A stretch of 56,812 nucleotides of DNA from CAYOKT01 sp964404605 (lineage in GTDB: Bacteria; Electryoneota; Electryoneia; Electryoneales; Electryoneaceae): positions 1 through 56,812 of the forward strand of contig CAYOKT010000006.1 in the NCBI GenBank assembly GCA_964404605.1, written 5' to 3'. Below, one piece after another: positions 16,146 through 24,558 of this stretch (position 1 is its first letter; each line of letters starts with the position of its first letter). Both the position numbers and the translations under genes were made by a program. The notes below the pieces were generated by a model that saw only the letters and a list, made by a program, of their open reading frames with translations, was not told the DNA's origin and made no database searches.

Positions 16146-16622
16146 ATGCGCATCAGCGAACTCCTGGATGAGAAGACCCTCCTGATTCCCTTCGAGGCCG
16201 CATCGAAGGAGGAGGCGATCGAGGCGCTGGTGGACCGGCTCGCCGCCGCGGGGCGCATCCCGGACCGCGACGCCGCCCTCGAGGCCGTGCTGGCGCGTGA
16301 GCGCGCGCTCTCCACCGGGGTCGGCGGAGGAATCGCCGTGCCCCACGCCACCCTGGCGGGCCTGAAGGGCCCCGCGCTCGCCCTCGGCCGGCTCGAGGAG
16401 GGAATCGAGTTCGACTCCGTGGACGGGCAGGGCGTGCGCCTCATCTTCCTCCTCGTCGTTCCCCGTGAAGAGCTGACCCTGCACCTGCGGCTGCTCAGCC
16501 GGATCAGCCGCCTGTGCAACAACGGCGAGCTGCACAAGACCCTGCTCGAAGCTCCGGACGCCGGGACACTCCTCTCGGCGATTCGCGGGGCGGAAGAGGA
16601 ACACCGGGACCGTCACGGGTGA
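16146..16622 (+). CDS. PTS EIIA (fructose/nitrogen type) domain protein
   Basis: A 158-residue EIIA protein of the PtsN/fructose family. The phosphorylatable histidine is His67 in GIAVPHATL; the MRISELLDEKTLLIPF start and the FLLVVPREELTLHLRLLSRISRL region fit the family. No EIIB, EIIC, HPr or EI gene is in the window, so a regulatory role is more likely than sugar transport. The stop overlaps the next start as GTGA, which couples it to a sodium-solute symporter. The ATG at 16146 starts at the conserved first helix. Confidence 0.87.
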   Translation: MRISELLDEKTLLIPFEAASKEEAIEALVDRLAAAGRIPDRDAALEAVLARERALSTGVGGGIAVPHATLAGLKGPALALGRLEEGIEFDSVDGQGVRLIFLLVVPREELTLHLRLLSRISRLCNNGELHKTLLEAPDAGTLLSAIRGAEEEHRDRHG

Positions 16623-18379
16623 GTGTCGCCGACAGCGCCGTCCTCGTCCTCTATCTCGCCGCGGTGTTCCTCCTCGGCGCGGCCTTCATCCGCCGCGCCA
16701 ACCGGGGCACTGAGAGCTACTTCCTCTCCGGCCGGAACCTCCCCTGGTGGATCGCCGGCACGAGCATGGTGGCGACGAGCTTCTCCTGCGACACCCCGCT
16801 CTATGTCACCCGCCTGGTCCGCTCCGGCGGCGTGTGGCTCAACTGGCAATGGTGGTCCTTCGCCATCGGGGGCCTCTTCGCCGCCTTCCTCCTCGCCCGC
16901 CTGTGGCGGCGGGCCCGGGTACTCACCGATGTCGAGCTGACCGAGCTGCGGTACGGCAGCGGCGCGGGCAGCGTCCTGCGCGTCGTCCGGGCCGCCTGGA
17001 CCGCCCTGCTGATCAACACCATCGCGATGAGCTGGGTGGTGCTCGCGATGGCGAAGATCCTCGGGGTGTTCACCGGCGGGCCGAAGTGGACCGGGGTGCT
17101 GGCCGCCTCCCTCCTCGCCGGGGGCTACAGCCTGCTCTCCGGGTTCTGGGGGGTGGTCGTCACCGACCTCGCCCAGTTTCTCATCGCGCTGATCGGGGCG
17201 GCGGCGCTGGCCTTCTTCGCGGTGGACGCCGCCGGGGGAATGGAGAACATCCTCGCCGTGGCGGGGCCGGAGAGGATCAGCTTCGTGCCCACGCTGCCCG
17301 AAGGCGGAATCTTCAGCGGCGCCTTCTGGACCGGGGCCTTCGGCGGCTTCGTGATCTACGCCTCGATCCAGTGGTGGGCGAATGTGAACAGTGACGGCGG
17401 CGGGAAGGTGATCCAGCGGATGAGCGCCGCGAAGAACGAGGCGCACGCCTTCGGCGCCACGCTGTGGTTCAACGTCGCCCATTACGCCCTGCGGACCTGG
17501 CCGTGGGTCATCGCCGCCCTCGCCAGCCTCGTGCTGCTGCCGGACATCGTCGATGATGAACTCGCCTACCCGCAACTGATCGCCCTGGTCCTCCCCTCGC
17601 CCTGGAAGGGGGTGCTCCTCGCCGGGCTGCTGGCGGCGTTCATGTCCACCATCGACACCCAGCTCAACTGGGGCGCCAGCTACCTGACCCACGATGTCTA
17701 CCGGCGCTGGCTCTCCCCGGGACGGGAGGACCGGCACTATGTGCGCATCGCCAAGGTGGCGACCCTGCTGCTGATCGTGCTCACCGCCCTGATGGCCTAC
17801 CGGGTGAAATCGGTCACCGAGGCCTTCAAGTTCCTGATCGCCTTCGGCGCGGGGACGGGGCCGGTCTACCTGCTGCGCTGGTTCTGGTGGCGCGTCTCCG
17901 CGTGGAGCGAGATCGGCGCGATGGCGGCCTCCACGGTGATCTCCTCGACCCTCTACCTCGCCTGGCCGGGGATTTCCTTCCCCCTGAAGGTGGTTCTCAC
18001 GGCGGGCGGCTCGGCGCTGCTGTGGCTGCCGCTGACCTTCGCCCTTCCGCCCCCCACGATGGAGACCCTGGTCGCCTTCTGGCGCCGCACCCGTCCGCCG
18101 GGCGCCTGGGCGCCGGTGCGGCGGGCCGCCGGCGGAGGAGCCGCCTACGCACCGAATTCGCTGCGGGCCGACCTCGCCGGGTGGGCGGGCGGAGTCGCCC
18201 TGACCCTCGGCGCCACCTTCGCCATCGGGCTGTTCCTCTTCGGCGAGAACGCCAAGGCGGCCGTCGCCGCGCTGGTGATGGTCGCCGGGGGGCTTCTCAC
18301 CGCGCGCTGGATGCGCGCCACGTTCCGCCCGCCGGAGAACGGAAAACCCGCCGGCACGGCCTCCGCGCGAAGCGAATAA
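16619..18379 (+). CDS. Sodium:solute symporter (SSS) family protein
   Basis: A 586-residue membrane protein with about 13 spans. Family marks include FLSGRNLPWWIAGTSMVATS near the N-terminus, GYSLLSGFWGVVVTDLAQF, and ALLAAFMSTIDTQLNWGAS-like residues (LLAAFMSTIDTQLNWGASYL). The start is GTG 16619, overlapping the EIIA stop by four bases; the first transmembrane helix begins within ten residues. Substrate cannot be read from sequence. Coupling to EIIA suggests that transport responds to PTS phosphorylation state, an inference. Confidence 0.88.
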   Translation: MSVADSAVLVLYLAAVFLLGAAFIRRANRGTESYFLSGRNLPWWIAGTSMVATSFSCDTPLYVTRLVRSGGVWLNWQWWSFAIGGLFAAFLLARLWRRARVLTDVELTELRYGSGAGSVLRVVRAAWTALLINTIAMSWVVLAMAKILGVFTGGPKWTGVLAASLLAGGYSLLSGFWGVVVTDLAQFLIALIGAAALAFFAVDAAGGMENILAVAGPERISFVPTLPEGGIFSGAFWTGAFGGFVIYASIQWWANVNSDGGGKVIQRMSAAKNEAHAFGATLWFNVAHYALRTWPWVIAALASLVLLPDIVDDELAYPQLIALVLPSPWKGVLLAGLLAAFMSTIDTQLNWGASYLTHDVYRRWLSPGREDRHYVRIAKVATLLLIVLTALMAYRVKSVTEAFKFLIAFGAGTGPVYLLRWFWWRVSAWSEIGAMAASTVISSTLYLAWPGISFPLKVVLTAGGSALLWLPLTFALPPPTMETLVAFWRRTRPPGAWAPVRRAAGGGAAYAPNSLRADLAGWAGGVALTLGATFAIGLFLFGENAKAAVAALVMVAGGLLTARWMRATFRPPENGKPAGTASARSE

Positions 18380-18410
18380 CCACACCGGACGGGCTTCCCG
18401 GCTCACGATT

Positions 18411-18433
18411 CCGCCTTGTCGTGGGGAAGGCGG
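18411..18433. terminator. Hairpin between convergent genes
   Basis: CCGCCTT (18411-18417) and AAGGCGG (18427-18433) form a 7-base stem with a nine-base loop, in the short gap between the convergent symporter gene and the secreted-protein gene. There is no T-run, so termination is only a possibility. Confidence 0.3.
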
Positions 18434-18457
18434 AGGCGCTGTCTATAGGGGACCTGC

Positions 18458-19246
18458 TTACCCTCCGAAGGCGAAGCCGATGCGGAACCACAGGTCGCGC
18501 ATGTTCACATCCGGACCGTTGCCCGTCAGCTTGCCCTCATCAATCCGCCAGCGATCGACAACCAGCGTATCGAACTGCACGCCGACCGCTCCGTCCAGCG
18601 CCAACCAGTCCAGGATGTGCACCCGCGCGCCGACATAGGGCCGGAAGAAGAAAAAGGCCTGTGTGACCTTGGTGCCGATGTTCCGCCCATCCACCAGTGT
18701 CGTGCCGGTATACTGGTGGGTGATGTCGTCCCAGGTGACCGACCCCTCGTTCTGCAGCAGCTCGATCTCGACCCCGCCGCCGCCGATCACTCCGCCGAGG
18801 CCGAAGTTCACCGGGCCGACCATCCAGGGCGAATACTCCACCAGGAATCCGCCGCCGCCATAGCGCAAGTTCATCTCGCGCTTGAACTTGTCCCCGTTGA
18901 GGTAGACCACGCCATCCGTCCTCGCGGAGTAGCCCCAGCCTTCGCCGCCGACACGCCAGCCGCCGCCGACATAGCCCATGCCGTGGCCCCCGAAGCCCAC
19001 GAGGGCGTCGTTCAGGTGATCGATGCCCATCGCGTCTGCGAGGCTCTTCAGCGCGCTGCCGTCATAGTTCAGGTAGCTGAAAAAGAAGCCGCCATGCCCG
19101 TTGAAGCCGGCATGACTCCGCCGTGTGCGCCAGGTTTTCCACTCGAAGTTGTTCTCCTCGCCGGCCACGGCCGACTGCGGCAGCGACATGCCGGCCAGCA
19201 GCAGAACCGCCGCCAGCCCGATCAACCCCTGCTTCGTCCGGTTCAT
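18458..19246 (-). CDS. Exported protein of unknown function, probable outer-membrane barrel
   Basis: A 262-residue protein with a clear Sec signal peptide (MNRTKQGLIGLAAVLLLAGM, cleavage near SAVAG). The mature part is Gly/aromatic-rich with alternating hydrophobic strands (for example VYLNGDKFKREMNLRYGGGG, FFFFRPYVGARV) and ends in RIGFAFGG, a barrel-like profile. I do not recognise the family. The start at 19246 has GAGGAAGAGG upstream. It is a lone gene converging on the symporter. Confidence 0.65.
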   Translation of the reverse strand: MNRTKQGLIGLAAVLLLAGMSLPQSAVAGEENNFEWKTWRTRRSHAGFNGHGGFFFSYLNYDGSALKSLADAMGIDHLNDALVGFGGHGMGYVGGGWRVGGEGWGYSARTDGVVYLNGDKFKREMNLRYGGGGFLVEYSPWMVGPVNFGLGGVIGGGGVEIELLQNEGSVTWDDITHQYTGTTLVDGRNIGTKVTQAFFFFRPYVGARVHILDWLALDGAVGVQFDTLVVDRWRIDEGKLTGNGPDVNMRDLWFRIGFAFGG

Positions 19247-19760
19247 CCTCTTCCTCGTTCTCTTCGAAATCGTCCAGCTCCCCTGCGCGCCGCCGGCCGC
19301 GATTCCACCCGATCCGCCTGCGCCCGCTGCATGGGAGATCAGCAAGCAACATGCCAAACGCCGGCGGCGGAGAAAGATTCTATAACTTCCTGTGTTGCAT
19401 CACCTTCACCGAGGCTCGGAGCGGCGGCGGCGCGCGGCTCCCGTCGCCGGATGACCACACCCCGTGACCGGGCGGCACACAGCAGAGACCGGCGAAAGGC
19501 CTCCCGTGCGGGCGAGACTTGGCACGGGGGGAATCCTCAACGCATACAGTCATGCCGAGAAGACAACCTGGCGAATCGAGCATTGGGGGGCTGGTAAATA
19601 TGGTGTGAGACCCGGGACTGCCTGCCTGCGCCTGCGGCTACGGCCGGCAAGAAGTTCCGGGCTGCCCGTTCGCCGAGGCTCTGAGAGTTGCTCTCGGAAC
19701 CACAAAGGTATTACATTGGTGATACAACAGGTATACAACGAGTCACCGAAAGAGGCAATC
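19247..19760. other. Intergenic region between secreted-protein gene and toxin-antitoxin pair
   Basis: A 514-base divergent spacer. Its right end becomes more A+T-rich and holds short repeats of GATAC/GTATAC type just before the antitoxin (about 19709-19739), a plausible autoregulatory operator. A TATAGAAT-like -10 for the minus-strand gene occurs near 19376. No gene is convincing here. Confidence 0.5.
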
Positions 19761-19994
19761 ATGGTCAAGAAGCTGACTCGACACGGGAACAGCCTGGCCT
19801 TGATCATCGACCGGGCCGTGTTGGATCTGTTGAAGATCGACGCGGACACTCCCTTGGATATCTCGACGAATGGCGATGTGCTTGTGATCCGGCCGATCCG
19901 CAATCCGGAGCGTCAGGCCGCCTTTTCCCGGGCGCTGGAGTCCGTGAACACCCGGTATAGCCGAACCTTGCGCCGCCTGGCGGATGGCGGGTGA
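19761..19994 (+). CDS. AbrB/MazE-type antitoxin
   Basis: A 77-residue protein with the swapped-hairpin AbrB fold pattern: MVKKLTRHGNSLALIIDRAV, then LLKIDADTPLDIS and GDVLVIRPI. The C-terminal part (NPERQAAFSRALESVNTRYS) would bind the toxin. The ribosome site is GAAAGAGGC. Its stop overlaps the toxin start as TGATG. Base composition is lower in GC than the flanks, which suggests acquisition. The antitoxin should bind its own promoter and neutralise the adjacent Doc-like protein. Confidence 0.85.
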   Translation: MVKKLTRHGNSLALIIDRAVLDLLKIDADTPLDISTNGDVLVIRPIRNPERQAAFSRALESVNTRYSRTLRRLADGG

Positions 19995-20391
19995 TGCCTC
20001 GATTCCTGACCACCGATGAGATCATCCAGATCCATCAAGACCAGGTGCGGCGATATGGCGGCATGGATGGCGTTCGTGATGCCGCCTCGCTCGAATCCGC
20101 CGTGGCCATGCCTGAAGCCGGGGTAGGCGACAAGTACTTTCATTCGGATCTCTTCGCCATGGCGGCAGCCTACTTGTTCCACATCGTGTCGGACCATCCA
20201 TTTCTTGACGGGAACAAACGGGTCGGCGTGGTGGCGGCTCTGGTTTTCCTGTTTTAAACGGATTCGAGGTCACTGCCGGGGAAGAGGAGCTTGAGCAGAT
20301 GGTTCTTGCTGTTGCGCGGGGGAAGCTGAAGAAAGAAACGATCGCGGAGTTCTTCCGCCTGCACAATCGGAAGATCGAGGATCATTCCTGA
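19994..20391 (+). pseudogene. Doc-like (Fic family) toxin with a frameshift
   Basis: The first 87 codons encode a Doc protein with the Fic motif HPFLDGNKR (residues 68-76); Doc toxins phosphorylate EF-Tu. Translation then stops at 20255-20257. One added T in the T4 run at 20252-20255 would give ...VFLFLNGFEVTAGEE and 45 more codons to a stop at 20389-20391, restoring a Doc of about 132 residues, close to the normal 125. Either the toxin is disabled or the run has a sequencing or assembly indel. The catalytic motif survives in the short product, but the C-terminal helices are missing. Confidence 0.85.
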
Positions 20392-20516
20392 CGAAACAGC
20401 GAAGAGCAAGACTTCCCTGAAGAAGCGTCATCTAAAGTAAGTGAGCTTACAAGAAGCGGCCCAGTCGTCTTTCCCAGACTCCCACAGGAAGTAGATTCCC
20501 GCCTTTGCTGGCACGG

Positions 20517-22046
20517 CTACAACGTCAGCACCAGCGAGACACGGGTGGTGAAGCCGACCGCCCGGACGGACGCGGTGCGGTACTCGATGAATGGCTGCCC
20601 ACCGAAAACGATGGCGCGGAGCACCGTCTGCTCCGGGAAGCCGACCCAGCCGAGCCGCCCCTGCAGCGCCAGGTTCGGGGAGAGCAGCAGCTCGGCGCCG
20701 ACATCCGCGCCGATGCCCCACACCCGGGCGTCCTCCGCCTCCTCGAGGCTCTCGTCCTCGAGGAGGTCGTGGTCGATGAAGTTCACGCCGAAGACACCGT
20801 ACTTCACCGCGCCCAGCAGGGCGAGGCGGCGGAGGTAAACCTTCTTTTCGAGCCCTATCATGCCATTGAAGACGATCAGCCCGCCCACCGGCACCCAGCC
20901 GCCGTCCATGATGGTGTACAGCTCCGACACCCCGGTCAGCCAGGCGACATTGTACTCGAGGGTCACCCCGATCAGGGGCCGCATCGCATCCCTGTCCACG
21001 GGGAGGGTGTAGGGCCCGCCGAAGAAAATCACCTCGTGGTCACGGAACCAGTCGAAGCCGGAGGTTTCGAGCGGGATGATGCCGACGGTGGGGGAGATGT
21101 TGAGCCCGAAGGCCGCCGCCTCGACCACCTGGTCGCCCTCGGAAGCCGTGCCGATCAGGATCTGCGCCGTGCTGCGGGCGGGCCCGATCCGCCTCGCCTT
21201 GCCGAAGGCGAGCATCTTCGTCCGGTTGCCGTTGGGGTCGAGCCGCCAGACCATGTAGCGCCGGTCCAGCTTGACGCCGAAATTCCGCCCGAGGTCGAAG
21301 GTGAACCGGCCGGAGGCCGAGGAGGTGACCACCGCCTTGAGGCTGAACTCCTCCAGCTTGCGGACATGGGTCTTCATCTCCTCGAAGACCCCGACCACGC
21401 TGCGGCGGAAGGTGCGCTCCACCGACCGCTGCGCGCCCGGTCCCTTGAGCGCGGTCTCGGTGAGCAGCGTCATCGCGCCGATCAGCCCGCCGACACCCTC
21501 CGTGCTGCCGTACACCGTGCCGACCTTGGCCCGGTCCGCGGTGCGGTAGATGTCGAGGTGGGCCGCGATCTCGAAGGTGACATTGTCCTTCTCATCCTTC
21601 ACCCGTTTCACCTTGTCGAACACGGGAACGAAGGCGTAGCCCCCCTGCACCGCCCGGACCAGGTCATCGAGGGTCACCCGCGCCTCGCCGATGCGGCCGT
21701 CCGGCTCCTTGCGACGCTGGACGAGGTCGCGGGCGTGCTCGCGCAGGTAGGCGTCCGAGTACTCGAGGAAGCGGTCGATATCGGCGTCCGGGGTCATCTC
21801 GATGAAGTCGAAACGCTCGAAGCCGGTGACGAAGGTCTCGAAGAACTGCTCCCGGATCCACCTCTGCCGGGCGGCGGGGACGCCCTGGGCGTTCGGCCCG
21901 TACTGGACGGGGAAGACGAAGAGGGTCTTCTTCGCCGACACTTCGAGTTCGCCCTCGGCGCGCGCCGCCGCGGTGAACACCGGCAGCCCCGCCAGCAGCC
22001 CCGCCAGCACGAGGAGGGCCGGACCCGGCCGTCCCATCCGCTTCAT
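20517..22046 (-). CDS. Exported protein of unknown function with a barrel-like C-terminus
   Basis: A 509-residue protein with a signal peptide (LLVLAGLLAGLPVFTAAARA). The N-terminal 230 residues look like a soluble domain (KTLFVFPVQYGPNAQGVPAA onward) that repeats acidic/helical segments; the last 200 residues alternate hydrophobic strands (LGVTLEYNVAWL-like, LIVFNGMIGLEKKVYLRR) and end RVSLVLTL, as outer-membrane barrels do. I do not recognise the family. The ATG at 22046 begins the signal peptide. The gene lies 61 bases after asd on the same strand, but a functional link is not evident. Confidence 0.65.
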   Translation of the reverse strand: MKRMGRPGPALLVLAGLLAGLPVFTAAARAEGELEVSAKKTLFVFPVQYGPNAQGVPAARQRWIREQFFETFVTGFERFDFIEMTPDADIDRFLEYSDAYLREHARDLVQRRKEPDGRIGEARVTLDDLVRAVQGGYAFVPVFDKVKRVKDEKDNVTFEIAAHLDIYRTADRAKVGTVYGSTEGVGGLIGAMTLLTETALKGPGAQRSVERTFRRSVVGVFEEMKTHVRKLEEFSLKAVVTSSASGRFTFDLGRNFGVKLDRRYMVWRLDPNGNRTKMLAFGKARRIGPARSTAQILIGTASEGDQVVEAAAFGLNISPTVGIIPLETSGFDWFRDHEVIFFGGPYTLPVDRDAMRPLIGVTLEYNVAWLTGVSELYTIMDGGWVPVGGLIVFNGMIGLEKKVYLRRLALLGAVKYGVFGVNFIDHDLLEDESLEEAEDARVWGIGADVGAELLLSPNLALQGRLGWVGFPEQTVLRAIVFGGQPFIEYRTASVRAVGFTTRVSLVLTL

Positions 22047-22107
22047 CGCTCGTCTCCCCGTTCGCCCTTCCATTGGAGGTTCCCCCGTGAGTGTACACCC
22101 CCCGCCG

Positions 22108-23103
22108 TCAGTCGCCGGAGGCCCAGCGTTCGAGAATCTGGATGCCGTTGATCGCCGCGCCCTTCCGCAGGTTGTCGGCGACCACCCAGAGGAGGAAGGT
22201 GTCCGGCCGGTCGGGGTGGCGCCGCAGGCGGCCGGCGAAGACACCGTCCCGCCCGGCGATCTCGACCGGCGTCGGCACCCGCAGGGGGTCCCGCTCGAAG
22301 CGGAGCCCCTCCGCCGCGGCGAGGCACTCCGCGACCTCCTCCGGCGAGGGCGCCGCCGCGAGGGTCGCCTCCAGCGCAACGCCGTGCCCCACCCCCACCG
22401 GCACGCGCACCGCGGTGGCGGAGACGGCGAGGGAACCGGCGCCGAGAATCTTCTTCAGCTCCCGCATGATCTTCCGCTCCTCGCCGGTGTACCCCTCGCC
22501 GCCGGGGGTGCCGATCAGCGGGATGACATTGCCGTGGATCGCGCGGGGGAACGGCCCGGCTCCGGCCGGTCCGCCGCTCACCTCGGCGCGCCAGGCCTCC
22601 AGCGCCTCGCGCCCCGCCCCGCTGACCGCCTGGTAGCTGGCGATGCCGAGGCGCTCGAGCCCCCATGCCCGGTGCAGCGGCGCGACCGCCACCGCGATCT
22701 GCGCCGTGGTGCAGTTCGGGTTCGCCACCAGGCCGCGGGCATGCGCGACCTCGCTCCCGTTCACCTCGGGCACCACCAGGGGCACCCCGGGGTCGAGACG
22801 GAAGCGGGCGCTGTTGTCGATCACCCGCACCCCGGCTTCGCGCCAGGCGGGCACCAGGCGGCCGGCGACCTCGTCCGGCGCGCAGAAGAAGGCGTAGTCC
22901 ACCGGCGGCGGGCTGTCCGGCGCGGGGAGAACCTCCACGGCCCTCCCCGCGAGGGTCAGGGTGCGCGCGACGCCGCGATCGGCGGCGAAGGCGCGCAGCT
23001 CCGCGGGGGGGTCGGGACGGGCGAGCAGCGCCTCGAGGGCCGTGCTCCCCACGAGGCCGGTGGCGCCGACCACCGCGACGCGTACCCCGGTGAGATCCGT
23101 CAT
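22108..23103 (-). CDS. asd: Aspartate-semialdehyde dehydrogenase
   Basis: Makes aspartate semialdehyde for lysine, diaminopimelate, threonine and methionine synthesis. It has 331 residues. The NADP site is VAVVGATGLVGS at the N-terminus, the active cysteine lies in NPNCTT, and SGAGREALEAW and the later VRVPVGVGHG complete the family set. I chose ATG 23103 (MTDLTGVRVAV); an upstream extension of 16 codons is not typical. It lies downstream of the acyl-CoA dehydrogenase terminator and so is probably transcribed separately. Confidence 0.93.
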   Translation of the reverse strand: MTDLTGVRVAVVGATGLVGSTALEALLARPDPPAELRAFAADRGVARTLTLAGRAVEVLPAPDSPPPVDYAFFCAPDEVAGRLVPAWREAGVRVIDNSARFRLDPGVPLVVPEVNGSEVAHARGLVANPNCTTAQIAVAVAPLHRAWGLERLGIASYQAVSGAGREALEAWRAEVSGGPAGAGPFPRAIHGNVIPLIGTPGGEGYTGEERKIMRELKKILGAGSLAVSATAVRVPVGVGHGVALEATLAAAPSPEEVAECLAAAEGLRFERDPLRVPTPVEIAGRDGVFAGRLRRHPDRPDTFLLWVVADNLRKGAAINGIQILERWASGD

Positions 23104-23172
23104 CCTGCCGTGCTCCCTTTCCTGTGGCGAACCCGCCACAGCGTGGCACATCCATTCCGCCCGGAAACCCCG

Positions 23173-23202
23173 ATGAAACCCGGGGCGAGCCCCGGGCCAC
23201 CC
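23173..23202. repeat. REP-like palindromic element, short form
   Basis: ATGAAACCCGGGG, a short spacer, then CCCCGGGCCACCC: the same ends as the longer copy at 56665-56713 but without the inner hairpin. It lies in the 277-base space between asd and the acyl-CoA dehydrogenase terminator. Confidence 0.55.
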
Positions 23203-23340
23203 GTCCGCAACTCAGCACGGACAGGGGAATGCGCCGTCTCTCTTTCCCCGCACCGCGACAGTCCCCGCGGCCATCCTGCGGCAGAGTGTGCCAACCGCGT
23301 GCCAGTCCGCGCGGCGCTTGTACGCCGAAAGGAAATGCTG

Positions 23341-23369
23341 CGAAGAAAAACGGGGCCCGAAGGCCCCGT
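23341..23369 (-). terminator. Intrinsic terminator after the fatty-acid operon
   Basis: A stem of CGGGGCC with GGCCCCG (23351-23357, 23362-23368; one further A-T pair) is followed on the minus strand by TTTTTCTTCG. It lies 12 bases beyond the acyl-CoA dehydrogenase stop and ends the block that starts near ackA. Confidence 0.88.
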
Positions 23370-23380
23370 GTCAACCGCCC

Positions 23381-24538
23381 TCAGGCGTGTTTCGCCAGTT
23401 GCCTGATCAGGCTCCGCGCGATCACCATGCGGAGGATCTGGTTCGTCCCCTCGTAGATCTGGGTGATCTTGGCGTCGCGCATGAACTTCTCCACCGGGTA
23501 GTCGCGCATGTAGCCGTACCCGCCGAAGATCTGCACCGCGTCGGTGGTCACCTTCATCGCGGTGTCGCTGGCCATCACCTTGCACATGCTCGACTCCTTG
23601 GCGACGTTTTTCTCGCCGGCGTCGAGGTTCCGCGACACGGCGTAGATCAGCGCCCTCGAGGCCTCGATCTGGGTCGCCATGTCGGCGAGCATGAACTGGA
23701 TCGCCTGGAACTGGATGATGCTCTGGCCGAACTGTTCACGGGTGCGGGCGTATTCGAGGGCGAGGTCCAGCGCGCCCTGGGCGATGCCGAGGGCCTGCGC
23801 CGCCACACCGGGCCGGCTCTTGTCGAGGGTTTTCATCGCGACCATGAACCCCTCGCCCTCGCGGCCGATCATATTCTCCACCGGTACCTCGCAGTCCTCG
23901 AAGACCAGCTCGCGGGTGCACGAGGCCCGGATGCCCATCTTGTCCTCTTCCTTGCCGTAGGAGAAGCCGGGCATGCCCTCCTCGACGATGAACGCGCTGG
24001 CGCCGCGGGTGCCCTTTCCCGGGTCGGTGTTGGCGATCACCGTGTAGATCTTCGCCGCGCCGCCGTTGGTGATGAACACCTTGTTGCCGTTGAGGATGTA
24101 CCGGTCGCCCTTCCTCACGGCGCGGGTCTTGATGCTGCCGGCATCGCTGCCCGCGGAGGGTTCGGTGAGGCCGAAACCGGCGAGCATCTTGCCCTCGGCC
24201 AGGGCCGGCAGGTACCTCTTCTTCTGCTCGTCGTTGGCGCTGATGACGATCGGGAAGGTTCCCAGCGCGGTGGCGGCCACCGCCAGGGCGATGCCGCCGC
24301 AGTACCGGGAGAGCTCCTCGGTCACCAGGACGAGATCCAACACCCCGCGGCCCAGGCCGCCATACTCCTCGGGGATGGAGATGCCGAAGAAACCGGCCTC
24401 GGCGAACACCTTCACGATATCCCATGGAAACGTGCCCTCGCGGTCGTACTGGGCCGCCACGGGCTTGATACGCTCCCGACCGATTCGCCGGGCCGATTGA
24501 ATTAACTCCTGCTGGAACTCGTCGAAGTAATAATTCAT
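23381..24538 (-). CDS. Acyl-CoA dehydrogenase family protein
   Basis: A 385-residue flavoprotein with the standard three-domain layout. GFGLTEPSAGSDAGSIKT is the FAD/substrate signature, and the catalytic base is the Glu of IYEGTNQILRM, the position used by short-chain and butyryl-CoA dehydrogenases. It would oxidise a short acyl-CoA, or run in reverse with a suitable donor. No electron-transfer flavoprotein genes are nearby. It begins 20 bases after the rnc stop, inside the fatty-acid synthesis operon, which is unusual for a catabolic enzyme. Confidence 0.93.
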   Translation of the reverse strand: MNYYFDEFQQELIQSARRIGRERIKPVAAQYDREGTFPWDIVKVFAEAGFFGISIPEEYGGLGRGVLDLVLVTEELSRYCGGIALAVAATALGTFPIVISANDEQKKRYLPALAEGKMLAGFGLTEPSAGSDAGSIKTRAVRKGDRYILNGNKVFITNGGAAKIYTVIANTDPGKGTRGASAFIVEEGMPGFSYGKEEDKMGIRASCTRELVFEDCEVPVENMIGREGEGFMVAMKTLDKSRPGVAAQALGIAQGALDLALEYARTREQFGQSIIQFQAIQFMLADMATQIEASRALIYAVSRNLDAGEKNVAKESSMCKVMASDTAMKVTTDAVQIFGGYGYMRDYPVEKFMRDAKITQIYEGTNQILRMVIARSLIRQLAKHA

Positions 24539-24558
24539 GCCGTTATCCCTCGCCTCCG

